A stretch of DNA of 64,000 nucleotides from JBBRDU01 sp038230335 (GTDB taxonomy: Bacteria; Verrucomicrobiota; Verrucomicrobiia; Chthoniobacterales; UBA10450). The position numbers were made by a program, and so were the translations under genes. The notes under the pieces are model-generated. The model made no database searches. It was not told where the DNA came from and saw nothing but the letters and a program-made list of their open reading frames with translations. How positions within the stretch are numbered: the stretch's first letter is position 1; each line of letters starts with the position of its first letter. The stretch spans positions 92,070-156,069 of the forward strand of contig JBBRNL010000007.1 in the NCBI GenBank assembly GCA_038230335.1, read 5' to 3'. Of the stretch, positions 26,827 to 37,400 are shown piece by piece.

Positions 26827-28002
26827 GTGACTTCCGGGAATGCCACGCTCGTAGAAATTATTCGCGCGGAGATTCGCGCATCCGGCCCCATATCGTTCGC
26901 CCGTTTCATGGAGCAGGCGCTCTACCATCCGGAGCACGGATATTACTCTTCGGGCCGCGCCAGCATCGGGCGTGACGGCGATTATTTTACGAACGTCAGT
27001 GTGGGAGCCACCTTCGCTCAATTGTTCGCGCGGCAATTTGCGGAGATTTGGAATGCCATGAGCAGGGCGTGCGATTTTGTCCTCGTCGAGCAGGGAGCGC
27101 AGAACGGGCAATTCGCGCGCGACCTGCTCCAATCGATACGGGACGACGCGCCCGATCTGTTCGCCAGTATGCGCTATCGAATTATAGAGCCATGCGCGTC
27201 GCTCCAGAATCGCCAACAGGAAACCCTGGTCGAATTTCACGAGAAGGTTTCCTGGGGTCCTTCGATTGCAGTGCTTGCACCGTTCGAAGGCATTCACTTC
27301 AGCAACGAATTGCTGGATGCTTTTCCCGTTTATTTAATCTCATCGCAGGATGGTTCTCCGTGGACGGAAAGATGTGTCGTCATTGTGAATGATGAATTTA
27401 CTCTGATCGAGCAGCCCATCGTGGACGCGGCGCTGCACGCCCACGTCGCGAAACTCCCCTTGCGGTCGGGCGTTTATGAAACAGAAGTTAGTCTGGCCGT
27501 GCCGCGATGGATTCATGATCTTTCTCGGAAATTAACCCGAGGATTTGTCATCGCGGTGGATTACGGGTTTCCTCGCCATCGCTTTTATGTGGAGGATCGC
27601 ACCACCGGGACCCTGCAGGTCCGGGCCCAGCATCAGTTGCTTCAATCGCCATTCGTTAGGGTAGGCCTTTCGGATATCACGGCGCACGTGGAATGGACTT
27701 CTCTCGCCGAAGAAGCGGAAGCGTCCGGATTTTTGTTGCACGGCTTGACCGATCAGCACCATTTTCTGACCGGAATTCTGGCCGGCTCGCCCGACTTCCT
27801 GGAGAAATCATCCACTAAAACGCGACGCGAACTACAAACATTGCTCCATCCGGAACTGCTGGGCCGCAGTTTTCAGGTATTGGCCTTGGGCAAAGAGATC
27901 GATCGTTCGCCGCCCCTCAGCGGTTTTAAATTCGCGAAGGATCCTCGGAGCGACCTTGGGCTGGCCGCCTTGGACAAGATCAAAGACGCCTCAACAGAGT
28001 GA
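26827..28002 (+). CDS. SAM-dependent methyltransferase, MidA/NDUFAF7 family
   Basis: 391 residues starting with GTG at 26827. HPEHGYYSSGRASIGRDGDY, TNVSVGATFAQLFARQF and VLVEQGAQNGQFARDLL fit the MidA family, known to methylate an Arg of a respiratory complex I subunit. HFSNELLDAFPVYL and FVIAVDYGFPRHRFY are conserved later. It lies between the sensor kinase and the Mla operon; no complex I genes are visible. A dispersed hairpin lies 30 bases after its stop. Confidence 0.88.
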   Translation: MTSGNATLVEIIRAEIRASGPISFARFMEQALYHPEHGYYSSGRASIGRDGDYFTNVSVGATFAQLFARQFAEIWNAMSRACDFVLVEQGAQNGQFARDLLQSIRDDAPDLFASMRYRIIEPCASLQNRQQETLVEFHEKVSWGPSIAVLAPFEGIHFSNELLDAFPVYLISSQDGSPWTERCVVIVNDEFTLIEQPIVDAALHAHVAKLPLRSGVYETEVSLAVPRWIHDLSRKLTRGFVIAVDYGFPRHRFYVEDRTTGTLQVRAQHQLLQSPFVRVGLSDITAHVEWTSLAEEAEASGFLLHGLTDQHHFLTGILAGSPDFLEKSSTKTRRELQTLLHPELLGRSFQVLALGKEIDRSPPLSGFKFAKDPRSDLGLAALDKIKDASTE

Positions 28003-28026
28003 GGCGGCTCCAGCGCTCTTCTTCCT

Positions 28027-28057
28027 GTAGCCACGGCACTCTTCTGCCGTGTTCCTA
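28027..28057. repeat. CACGGCA...TGCCGTG palindromic element
   Basis: CACGGCA (28032-28038) pairs with TGCCGTG (28045-28051) across CTCTTC, and the flanking GTAG and CTAC extend the stem. Related words occur at 44301-44320. It sits between the methyltransferase stop and the MlaE start, where it could be a terminator or part of a leader. Confidence 0.55.
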
Positions 28058-28059
28058 CG

Positions 28060-28932
28060 ATGCTGCGAAAAGGATCGGGCCTGCCACAATTCAAGCCTCT
28101 ACAACGGCGTCCGCTTGGAATTCTCTTTTTTCCCTCGCGCCCGCTTGTCATCCTGTGCGCCACTGAGTTGTCGAATCTCCCGCATCACCCCTTGAAGAAA
28201 TATCTCCAACTCAATCTCAGTCTTCTCTACTGGATTTTCGTCGCGCCGTTCACCGGCCAGATGTTCAAGATCTCACCCGTTTTTCGGCAGATGGTTTTCA
28301 TCGGGGTCCGCGCCGCCCCCATGGTGGCGCTGACCGCGTTTAGCGTCGGCGTCACCCTTGCCATGCAGGCCGCTCACTCCCTTCAGCAACTCGGTGCGGA
28401 AATCTATGTCCCCGATCTGGTCATGGTCACGCTCCTGCGCGAAATGGGGCCGGTTCTGATCGCCGTCATTGTCATCGGTCGGAGCGGCTCGGCGGTGGCC
28501 GCGGAAATCGGCACGATGCGCGTCTCCGAGGAAATCGAGGCACTCGAGGTCATGGCGATTAACCCGATCCAATATCTGGTCGTGCCTCGATTTCTCGCCA
28601 TGCTCGTCATGCTCCCCGTCCTGACCATCTTTGGAAACTATGTCGGTGTCTTGGGCGGGTGGGCGGTATGTCGTTTCGCGCTCGATTTTAATACGGCCGG
28701 TTACATCATGCGCGCCTTGGAGAGTGCCAATACTTGGGATTTATATTCGGGAATGATCAAGAGCGCCGTGTTCGCCTGGATCGTCATCACCGTCGCCTGT
28801 AACGCCGGTCTGCACGTGGATGGCGGGGCCGAAGGGGTCGGACAGGCCACCACCGCATCCGTAGTGCAGGCGCTTCTGGCCATGCTCGTGACCAACGCCG
28901 TCCTGACCGGCTTGTTTTTCTTCGCCACATGA
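28060..28932 (+). CDS. mlaE: MlaE-type ABC transporter permease
   Basis: Up to 290 residues. The start is uncertain: ATG at 28060 adds a leader unlike MlaE, while in-frame TTG codons at 28168 and 28192 would give 246-254 residues, close to the family. Signatures are GVRAAPMVALTAFSVGVTLA, LLREMGPVLIAVIVIGRSGS, AAEIGTMRVSEEIEALEVM and PRFLAMLVMLPVL. It forms the inner-membrane channel of the Mla system, which moves phospholipids between inner and outer membrane. Neighbours MlaF and MlaD follow. Confidence 0.92.
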   Translation: MLRKGSGLPQFKPLQRRPLGILFFPSRPLVILCATELSNLPHHPLKKYLQLNLSLLYWIFVAPFTGQMFKISPVFRQMVFIGVRAAPMVALTAFSVGVTLAMQAAHSLQQLGAEIYVPDLVMVTLLREMGPVLIAVIVIGRSGSAVAAEIGTMRVSEEIEALEVMAINPIQYLVVPRFLAMLVMLPVLTIFGNYVGVLGGWAVCRFALDFNTAGYIMRALESANTWDLYSGMIKSAVFAWIVITVACNAGLHVDGGAEGVGQATTASVVQALLAMLVTNAVLTGLFFFAT

Positions 28933-28959
28933 AAGAATGATGAAGCACGAAGGAAGCTC

Positions 28960-29829
28960 ATGGAAATAACCGCTCCACCGCCGGCCGATTCGCCTGTCAT
29001 CGAAGTATCCAATTTGCTCAGGAAGTTCGGAGATCGCTCCGTCATCGATGACGTCTCGTTCACGATCCATCGCGGCGAGACGCTCGTCATTATGGGCGGG
29101 AGTGGCTGTGGCAAGAGTACTTTGTTGCGGCACATCATCGGCGTGATGAAGCCGACGTCCGGATCTGTTAAAATTTTCGGTGAAGAAATCACGGCGATGA
29201 AAGAACGGCAGATGGAGGATGTGCGACGTCGCTTCGGGATGCTTTTCCAATCGGGCGCGCTCCTTGCCTCGCTCACGGTGGGCGAGAACGTCGCGCTTCC
29301 TCTTCTGCAGCACACCGACTTGTTACCGGAGGAGGTGGAGGAAGTCGTCCGGCGAAAACTGGCCATGGTCGGCCTGAGCGGTTTTGAAAATCTGAAACCG
29401 TCCGAAATCAGCGGTGGAATGAAAAAACGCGTGGGCTTGGCGCGAGCGCTGGTGCTCGATCCGGAATTACTTTTCAGCGATGAGCCCACCAGCGGCCTCG
29501 ATCCAATCATGACCGCGGTCGTCGATCAACTAACGCTTAAGCTCACGCAGGGAAATCATATGACAGCCGTAGTCGTTACACATGATATGACGAGCGCGTT
29601 CCGCATCGCCTCGCGCATGATTATGCTCGGTCACGGCCAGATTGTGGCCCAGGGTACACCCGATGAGATTCGAAATGACCCTAACCCGGAGGTGCAGCAG
29701 TTCATCCGTGGAGAGCCAGATGGTGCTGTGCCGCTGGTTCTTTCCCACGACGAGCATGAAAAACATCAAAACGTGATGCCACGGCCATTCGTGCGCGCGC
29801 GAAATCGCTTTCATCACAAGACCGCATGA
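28960..29829 (+). CDS. mlaF: MlaF-type ABC transporter ATPase
   Basis: 289 residues. Walker A MGGSGCGKST (46-54), Q-loop MLFQSGALLASLTV, ABC signature SGGMKKRVGLARAL, Walker B LLFSDEPTSGLDP and the switch His in VVTHDM are all present. It powers lipid transport together with MlaE. A basic 40-residue tail extends beyond the core. MlaD overlaps its stop by 4 bases (ATGA). Confidence 0.96.
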   Translation: MEITAPPPADSPVIEVSNLLRKFGDRSVIDDVSFTIHRGETLVIMGGSGCGKSTLLRHIIGVMKPTSGSVKIFGEEITAMKERQMEDVRRRFGMLFQSGALLASLTVGENVALPLLQHTDLLPEEVEEVVRRKLAMVGLSGFENLKPSEISGGMKKRVGLARALVLDPELLFSDEPTSGLDPIMTAVVDQLTLKLTQGNHMTAVVVTHDMTSAFRIASRMIMLGHGQIVAQGTPDEIRNDPNPEVQQFIRGEPDGAVPLVLSHDEHEKHQNVMPRPFVRARNRFHHKTA

Positions 29830-30728
29830 AAAAGAATCTGTCTGATTACTTCGTCGCCCTCTCCGTGATTGCATGCAGCGTAGTCTTGTTAGGCGCGCTG
29901 ACCTTTGCTCTCTCGGGCTTTCACTTAAAGAAGCCGGAACGGACCCTGCAAATCGATTACGAAGATGTCACCGGCATCAAGCTGCACTCGGAAGTGCGAT
30001 ATGCAGGCGCGCCGGCCGGCCGCGTGATTGGGATGCGCCATCTGAGCGCGGTCGAAAGGTCTGGCTCTTCCAATAAACGCGACGCCGTCCGCGTGACCGT
30101 CAGCCTCGACGATAAGATTCCACCTTTGCCGTCCGATGTTCAGGCAACCCTCAGTTCGGATACTTTGCTCGCGCCAAAATTTGTGGCTCTATCGGCCGGC
30201 ACGCCTGGGCAAAAGACTTTGGCGAACGCCTCTGTCATCGAAGGGCATCCGGCGTATGGGATTGAACAGATCACAGCCGCGGCCGGCCCGCTCGTTGATC
30301 ACGCCAATGTGTTAATCGATAACTTGAACGGCACTGTCACCGACGTGAAGAGCGGCCTGGCCGGATTCATGCCGAAGCTTCCGGCGGTCGTGGACGTGGC
30401 CAAGGTGGATCTTGATGAATTACAGTCAGTCATCAAGGGACTGAACGGCGTCGAAAGTCAGTTAGGGGGGGTTTTGGGAAAGGCTGGCACAGTTCTGGGA
30501 ACGGCGGACGACTTTCTCGGAAACACTGACAAGCAGTTGGAGGAACAGCTCAATCAATTGCACGTGACCTTGCTGAACTTAAAAGTGATCACGACCCACG
30601 CCAAGGCGTTGACCGAAGCGCTCGGCGAAAAACCGAACCGCATCATTTTTAGCGGCAAACCGGCCAAGCTGACACCGGAAGAAGAGATCATTAAGAGTCG
30701 CCAGCCCCTTCCGGCCAGGCCGCGCTAG
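29826..30728 (+). CDS. mlaD: MlaD-type MCE-domain lipid-binding protein
   Basis: 300 residues with one N-terminal membrane helix (about 9-31) and a periplasmic MCE domain (about 37-125; DYEDVTGIKLHSEVRYAGAPAGRVIGM). Unlike E. coli MlaD (about 183 residues), it has a long C-terminal helical part (DDFLGNTDKQLEEQLNQLHVT) like PqiB/Mce proteins, which could form a tunnel for lipids. It overlaps MlaF by 4 bases. MlaB and MlaC are not found in the window. Confidence 0.92.
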   Translation: MKKNLSDYFVALSVIACSVVLLGALTFALSGFHLKKPERTLQIDYEDVTGIKLHSEVRYAGAPAGRVIGMRHLSAVERSGSSNKRDAVRVTVSLDDKIPPLPSDVQATLSSDTLLAPKFVALSAGTPGQKTLANASVIEGHPAYGIEQITAAAGPLVDHANVLIDNLNGTVTDVKSGLAGFMPKLPAVVDVAKVDLDELQSVIKGLNGVESQLGGVLGKAGTVLGTADDFLGNTDKQLEEQLNQLHVTLLNLKVITTHAKALTEALGEKPNRIIFSGKPAKLTPEEEIIKSRQPLPARPR

Positions 30729-30805
30729 ATCGCGCACCACCCCAAAAATGGCTTGTCTGTTTTTGCCCGAAAAGGCGGAATGGAATTTCGTTCTCGAACA
30801 GGCCC

Positions 30806-31189
30806 ATGTGTAAGCCAAACCAGATCCTTTCCCGCGTCGCCTCGTTCGTGGCGCTGGTCTGTTTGTGTTCATGTGATCTCTTCAGCTCCGATGCGCGGGA
30901 GATAGGTGGCGGCTATCGCTTGAAGCGAGATCGCAAGACAAACCAATTTGCTCTGCTCACGCCGCATGAAAGTGGTGGCTTGATCATCGATGAAATTGGC
31001 TGGCGCGCCCCGATCATCATGGCCCGGGCGACCGGCTCGCAATATTGGGACGCGATTAACACGGCCCATGCCCAGCACACGCGCATCCGCGACGCGGCGC
31101 GAACGGCTGATCCGCTTTACCAAGACATCCCGATCGAGGGAGCCGAGAAAGCCTGGACCGGCCTGAATCAACGCGGCCGTCTTTGGTAA
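30806..31189 (+). CDS. Small predicted lipoprotein
   Basis: 127 residues with an N-terminal signal and a lipobox-like VCLCSC, so Cys23 may be lipidated. The mature part includes YRLKRDRKTNQFALLTP and IGWRAPIIMARATGSQYW. I do not recognise the family. It lies 77 bases after MlaD on the same strand, so it might belong to the Mla operon, but that is inference. Confidence 0.7.
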   Translation: MCKPNQILSRVASFVALVCLCSCDLFSSDAREIGGGYRLKRDRKTNQFALLTPHESGGLIIDEIGWRAPIIMARATGSQYWDAINTAHAQHTRIRDAARTADPLYQDIPIEGAEKAWTGLNQRGRLW

Positions 31190-31423
31190 TCGAATTCGTA
31201 GGGGAAACCTCGAGCCCGGCGGCCCTGCCGGCCGGTGGTTGCCGCCTCGAACAGACGGTTGAAGTAGCGCCCTGCCAGAGGGAAGGCGCCTAAGACAACG
31301 TGCGGAGGGACGCCGGGCAATTAAAGGGTGCCCGATCCTAATAGGTCGTTGTCTGGCACAGGGACAGCTCTACGCCCGCATACGTAGTTCCGCACAAGCG
31401 AATTACGTACGTCCCCAACCCTG
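31190..31423. other. Intergenic region before the giant repeat gene
   Basis: No gene seen. It has GTAGGGGAAACCTCGAG and AGGGAAGGCGCC, which recall the GGGAAGC palindromic family, and GGCGGCCCTGCCGGCCG with self-pairing arms. It probably contains the promoter of the 31424 gene, but I cannot point to clear -35 and -10 boxes. Confidence 0.35.
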
Positions 31424-34400
31424 ATGAATTCTGCCATAAGCCGGCGACCCTTTGCCATTTTTGCCGTCGCCCTTTGGTTCCTCCCTTCATCGCTTCCCGC
31501 GGCGGCCATCGTCTGGGATGCGGGCGGAGGCGATTTGGCGTGGTCGACGGGCAATAACTGGAACACAAACCTCGTCCCAACCGGCGCGGACGACGTCACA
31601 TTTGGGAGCGGTCTGGGAGCGACCATCACTCTTGTCACCGGCGAACTTGCCAACAGCCTGCTGTTTTCGGGTTCAGGTTATACCCTGTCGTCCGGCGATC
31701 TCACCCTAACGACCGGGACAATCACGGTGGATGACGGCACGGCTGGGGTAATTAGCGCGACCATCAGTTCGGTCTTGAAGGGAACGACGCTGACCAAGGC
31801 TGGAGCGGACACTCTCATCCTGGCCGGAGCCAATACCTTCACTGGCCTAACGACCGTTAGTGCCGGCGTTCTGAACATTCAAAACGCCACGGCGCTTGGC
31901 ACGGTCGCGGGAGGCACGATCGTAAGCAACGGAGCCGCCTTGGAATTACAGGGCGGAATTACGATCGGCGCGGAAGCGCTCACTTTGACTGGCGACGGCG
32001 TTTCGTCCGGTGGCGCCTTGCGCAATATCTCAGGGACGAACAGTTACAACGGAAATATCACGCTGGCCGGCGCGACCCGGGTGAATTCGGACGCGGGCAG
32101 CCTGACCATTGCTCCGGTCGGGGGAAATGCTTTCAGCGGCGCCTTCGCCTTAACGCTCGGAGGAGCCGGCAACATCACGGTGAGTAAAGTCATCGCCACT
32201 GGGGCCGGGACGTTAATAAAGGACGGCGCTGGTCTATTGACCTTGTCGGCTGCGAATACATACACCGGATTGACGACGGTCAGCGTGGGCGTCCTCAATA
32301 TTCAAAATGCCACCGCTCTCGGCACCAACGCGTCCGGAACCACTGTGGCGATTGGTGCCGCTCTGCAAACGCAGGGCACCATCACGGTCGCCGGTGAAGC
32401 GCTGACTCTCAACGGCACCGGCGTGGGAAGCACCGGCGCTCTGCGCAACGTTCTCAACAATAATAGTTTTAACGGGAACATCACGCTGGCCGGGGACACG
32501 CGGATCAACTCAGATTCGGGAACCTTGACGCTCAACCCCGCTTCTGGTGACGCCATCACGGGCGTTTTCAACCTTACTTTGGGTGGAGCGGGTCTCATCA
32601 CGATCAACAAGCCGATTACCATCGGCAGTGGCACCCTGACGAAGGATGGCGCGGGCACTGTGACCTTAACCGGTGCTGATACCTTTACCGGTGCGACCAC
32701 GATTGGCGCGGGTGTGCTCAATATTCAAAACGGTTCCGCTCTCGGCACGACCGCCGCAGGCACGAGCGTAACGAGTGGCGCGGCCTTGCAAGTGCAGAGC
32801 GGAATCATCGTCACCGATGAGGCTCTGACGTTGAACGGTACCGGTGTCGGCGCAACGGGAGCGTTGCGCAGCATTTCCGGCAACAATAGTTACAACGGCA
32901 CGATCACGCTGGGCAGCGCCGTGCGCATTAATTCGGACCTGGGGACGTTAACGCTCAATCCCGGCACGGGCGATGCCATCACCGGCACCAATCAAAACCT
33001 GACGCTGGGCGGCGTTGGCAATATTTCAGTCGCTCAGGGCATTACCATCGGGTCGGGAACATTGACGAAGGATGGCGCGGGGACGGCGACCTTGAGCGGC
33101 GTCGACACCTATGGCGGCCTAACGACTGTAAGCGTGGGCGTATTAAATATTCAAAACAATGCTGCGCTAGGCAGCACCGCCGCCGGCACCACTGTGACGA
33201 GCGGAGCCGCCTTGGAAATGCAGAGTGGGGTTACCGTCACGGGGGAAGCCCTTACGTTGAATGGCACCGGAATACTCAGTGCAGGCGCGTTGCGTAATAT
33301 CTCGGGGAATAACAATTACAGCGGTAACATCACTCTGGGAGCCGCCACCCGGATCAACTCCGACGCTGGACTCCTGACCATCAATCCCGCTTCGGGCAAC
33401 GCTTTCGCGGGAGCCTTCGGCCTGACTCTGGGCGGCGCGGGGAACATCACGGTCAACAATCCCATTGCCACGGCCGCGGGCACTCTCACAAAAGACGGTA
33501 GCGGGACGCTGATCGTGACCGGCGCGAACACCTACACCGGAACGACGACTCTGAGCGGCGGCACCCTTCAACTTGCCTACGCGGCCAATAGTTCGATGCT
33601 CTCGAACACCGCCGCATTGATTCTCAATGCGGGCACGCTGGATCTGGCCGGAACCGTGGCCCACGTCGAAATTGTGGGGAGCACAACTCTTGGCGGCACC
33701 ACCTACATCACCCGAAGCGCGGGCAGTTCCACGCTTAATCTCAACACCATTACCGTCGGCGCCTCCAGTGCGGTCGATTTTTCGGGAAATGGAATTGCCA
33801 CAACGGACAATCTCAATGACGCGTCCGGCATACTCGGTGCATGGGCCACAGTGAATGGATCGTGGGCCACGAATTCGACCAATGGGGCGGACGGCGCCAT
33901 CGTCGCCTATACCGGTTACACTGACATTGCACGACTCGGCAGCGCCGTGGTGGGCGGCACGACCAATGTTCGAATCACCGATGTGGGTAATACGAGCGGT
34001 AATGTGACTCTTGCGGCCGCGGGCACCACCACCATCAACACGCTGCAACAAGGCGCCAGCGGAGGGACGGCCACGCTGGATATTGGTGCAGGCAATACTC
34101 TGCGGCTCGCCACCGGCGGCATTTTGTTACCGACCGGCAACGGCGCTCTCACCCTGACCAACACGGGCACTTTGACAGCGGGCCTGGCCAACAACGCCGC
34201 CGCCACGCTTTTCTTGCAAAATCAGAACACGAGCAGTTTGCTCACTATTAATAGTACGATCGCAAACAATGGCACGGGCGTCGTGGCCCTGGCTAAAACC
34301 GATGGCACGGGCACGGTGATTCTCGGAGGCGCGAATACTTACGCGGGCGCGACCACGGTGGGTGTCGGGGTTTTGAACCTGCAGAATAGTTCAGCGCTCG

Positions 34401-37400
34401 GCACGACGGCCGCCGGAACAAGTGTGACGAGTGGAGCCGCCTTGGAAATGCAGGGCGGCATTACCATCACGGGCGAGGCTCTGACGCTCAACGGAACTGG
34501 CATTTCTAATGGCGGCGCTTTCCGCAATATTGCCGACGCCAACAGTTTCAATGGCAATCTTACCCTCGGCAGTGCGACCAGAATCAACGCGGATGCCGGA
34601 AGCCTGACGATTGATCCGACCTCGGGCAATGCTTTCGCCGGCGCGTTTAACCTGACCTTCGGTGGCGCGGGCAATATCTTTGTGAACGATCCGATCGCCA
34701 CGGCCGCCGGCACTTTGATCAAGGACGGCACAGGGACGGTTACGCTGAGCGGCGCGAACACTTACACCGGCCTAACGACCGTAGGCGCGGGTGTTTTGAA
34801 TATCCAAAATGCCACAGCCACCGGCACAACCGCGGGTGGAGTGGTTGTGGCCAATGGAGCCGCCCTGGAAATGCAGGGCGGCATTACAGTGGGCGTCGAA
34901 CTGCTCACCTTGAATGGAACGGGCATTTCCTCCGGCGGTGCGCTGCGGAATATCTCGGGAAGCAATAACTACAACACAAACATCACGCTCGTCGGAGACA
35001 CCCGGGTCAACTCGGACGCGGGCACTTTGACGATCGATCCGACTTCCGGCAATGCCTTTGCCGGCGCCTACAATCTTACTCTTGGGGGCGCGGGATATAT
35101 CACGATCAACGATCCCATTGCCACCGTCAGCGGCTCCGTCACGAAAGACGGTGGTGGCACGGTCACGCTGGCTGGAGCGAACACGTACATCGGCAATACC
35201 ACGATCACTGCCGGCGTTTTGAATATCCGCAACGCCACGGCGCTCGGGACAGTTGCGGCCGGGACGAGTGTAGCGAGCGGTGCCGTCTTGGAGATTCAGG
35301 GCGTCATTACGGAAACCGGCGAGGCACTGACGCTGGCCGGTACTGGCATTTCATCGGGAGGCGCTCTGCGCAATGTTTCGGGCGCGAACAGTTTCAATGG
35401 CAACATTACACTGACGGCGGATACGCGGGTCAATTCGGACGCGGGCACGCTCACGATCACCCCCGCGGCGGGCAACGCGTTTAGCGGCAGTTTCAATCTG
35501 ACCCTTGGAGGAGCGGGTGATATCACGATCGGAAAACCGATCGCCACCGGTGCTGGCACAGTGACCAAGGATGGAGTGGGTCGACTTACCCTGGGCGGAA
35601 TCGATACTTACGCTGGTCTAACGAGTGTGAACGCCGGGGTCTTGCGCGCCCAGACGACGACGGCCCTGGGCACGTCGGCCGCGGGAACCACTGTGGCAAG
35701 CGGTGCCGCCCTTGAACTGACGGGCACGATCACCATCACGGGCGAATCCCTTACCCTGAATGGCGCAGGCATTGGGGGCACCGGTGCGCTGCGCAACGTG
35801 ACAAATAGCGACAGCTTCAATGGCAATATCGCGCTGGCTGGCGACACGCGCGTCAACTCGGATGCCGGTGTATTGACGATCAACCCGGCCTCCGGTGACG
35901 CTATCACAGGCCCCTTTAATCTTACGCTCGGTGGCGTCGGCGCCATCACGATCAGCAAGCCCATCAGTATTGGAAGCGGGACGTTGAGCAAGGATGGAAC
36001 GGGCACCGCGATACTTAGCGGAATCAATACCTACACCGGTGCGACGACGGTGAGCGCGGGCGTGCTAAACATTCAAAACGCCACCGCCCTTGGAACCTCG
36101 ACGGCGGGAACCGCCGTAGCCAATGGCGCGGCCCTGCAGCTGCAAAATACGATCACAGTAACGGGAGAGTCTCTCACCCTTAACGGCAGCGGCGTGGCCA
36201 ATACCGGTGCCCTGCGCAATATCAGCACCAACACCAGCTTCAATGCGAATATCACTCTGGCCAGCGATAGCCGAATCAATTCTGACGCGAACCTTTTGAC
36301 GATTAATCCGGCGACGGGAGATGCCATCACCGGATCCTTTAATCTGACGCTGGGCGGCCTGGGCAGCATCACCATCGGAAAGCCCATCAGCACGGGCAGC
36401 GGGACGTTAAGCAAGGATGGCACCGGCACCGTCATCCTGAGCGGAGTCAATACTTACACTGGCCTAACGACCGTGAGCGCGGGCGTGTTGAACATTCAAA
36501 ATGCGGCCGCCTTGGGGACAATTGCGGCAGGAGCAACGGTGTCGAGCGGCGCAGCTTTGCAGATGCAGGGTGGCATCACGGTCACGGCAGAGACGCTCAC
36601 GCTCAATGGCACCGGCGTCGCAGCGACGGGCGCGCTGCGAAGCATTTCCGGTAACAATAATTTCAACGGCAACGTGACCCTGGCGGGCGATGCGCGGATT
36701 AACTCCGACTTGAATACGTTAACGATCAATCCGGCTACCGGCGCCGCCATTACCGGGACATTCAATTTAACGCTGGGCGGAGTGGGTAATATCACGATTG
36801 GCCAGGCCATCACCACCGGCTCCGGAACGATCACTAAAGACGGCACCGGTACCGCTATCCTGAGCGGTGCCAACACCTATACCGGCCTAACGACCGTGAA
36901 CGTTGGTGTTTTAAATATCCAGAACGCCTCCGCCCTCGGAACGGCGGCGTCCGGCGCAAGCGTCGCAAGCGGCGCAGCCCTGCAGGTGCAAGGGGGTGTC
37001 ACCGTCACGGGGGAAGCTCTCACGCTCAATGGCACCGGAGTCGCAGCAACCGGCGCCCTGCGGAATGTCTCCGGGAATAACAGTTTGAACGGCAATATCA
37101 CGCTGGGCAGCGCGGCCCGTATGAATTCGGACGCTGGCACACTAACGATCAATCCAGCGTCCGGCGATGCCATCACCGGCGTCTTCAATCTGACCCTGGG
37201 CGGCGCAGGAAATATGGTGATCGGCCAGGCCATCACGACTGGCGCAGGAACGATCACGAAAGACGGTGCCGGAACCGTCACTCTGAGTGGTGCAAATACT
37301 TATACCGGTCTTACGACGGTCAGCGTCGGCGTGCTCAATATCCAGAATAACGCGGGGCTTGGCACAAACGCCGCCGGCACCAGTGTGACGAGCGGCGCGG

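Noticed and set aside
33167..34051. Long minus-strand reading frame inside the giant gene
   Set aside because: It is a mirror of the repetitive plus-strand frame (Gly/Thr codons read as Arg/Ala/Gln); several similar frames run along the repeat body in step with it.
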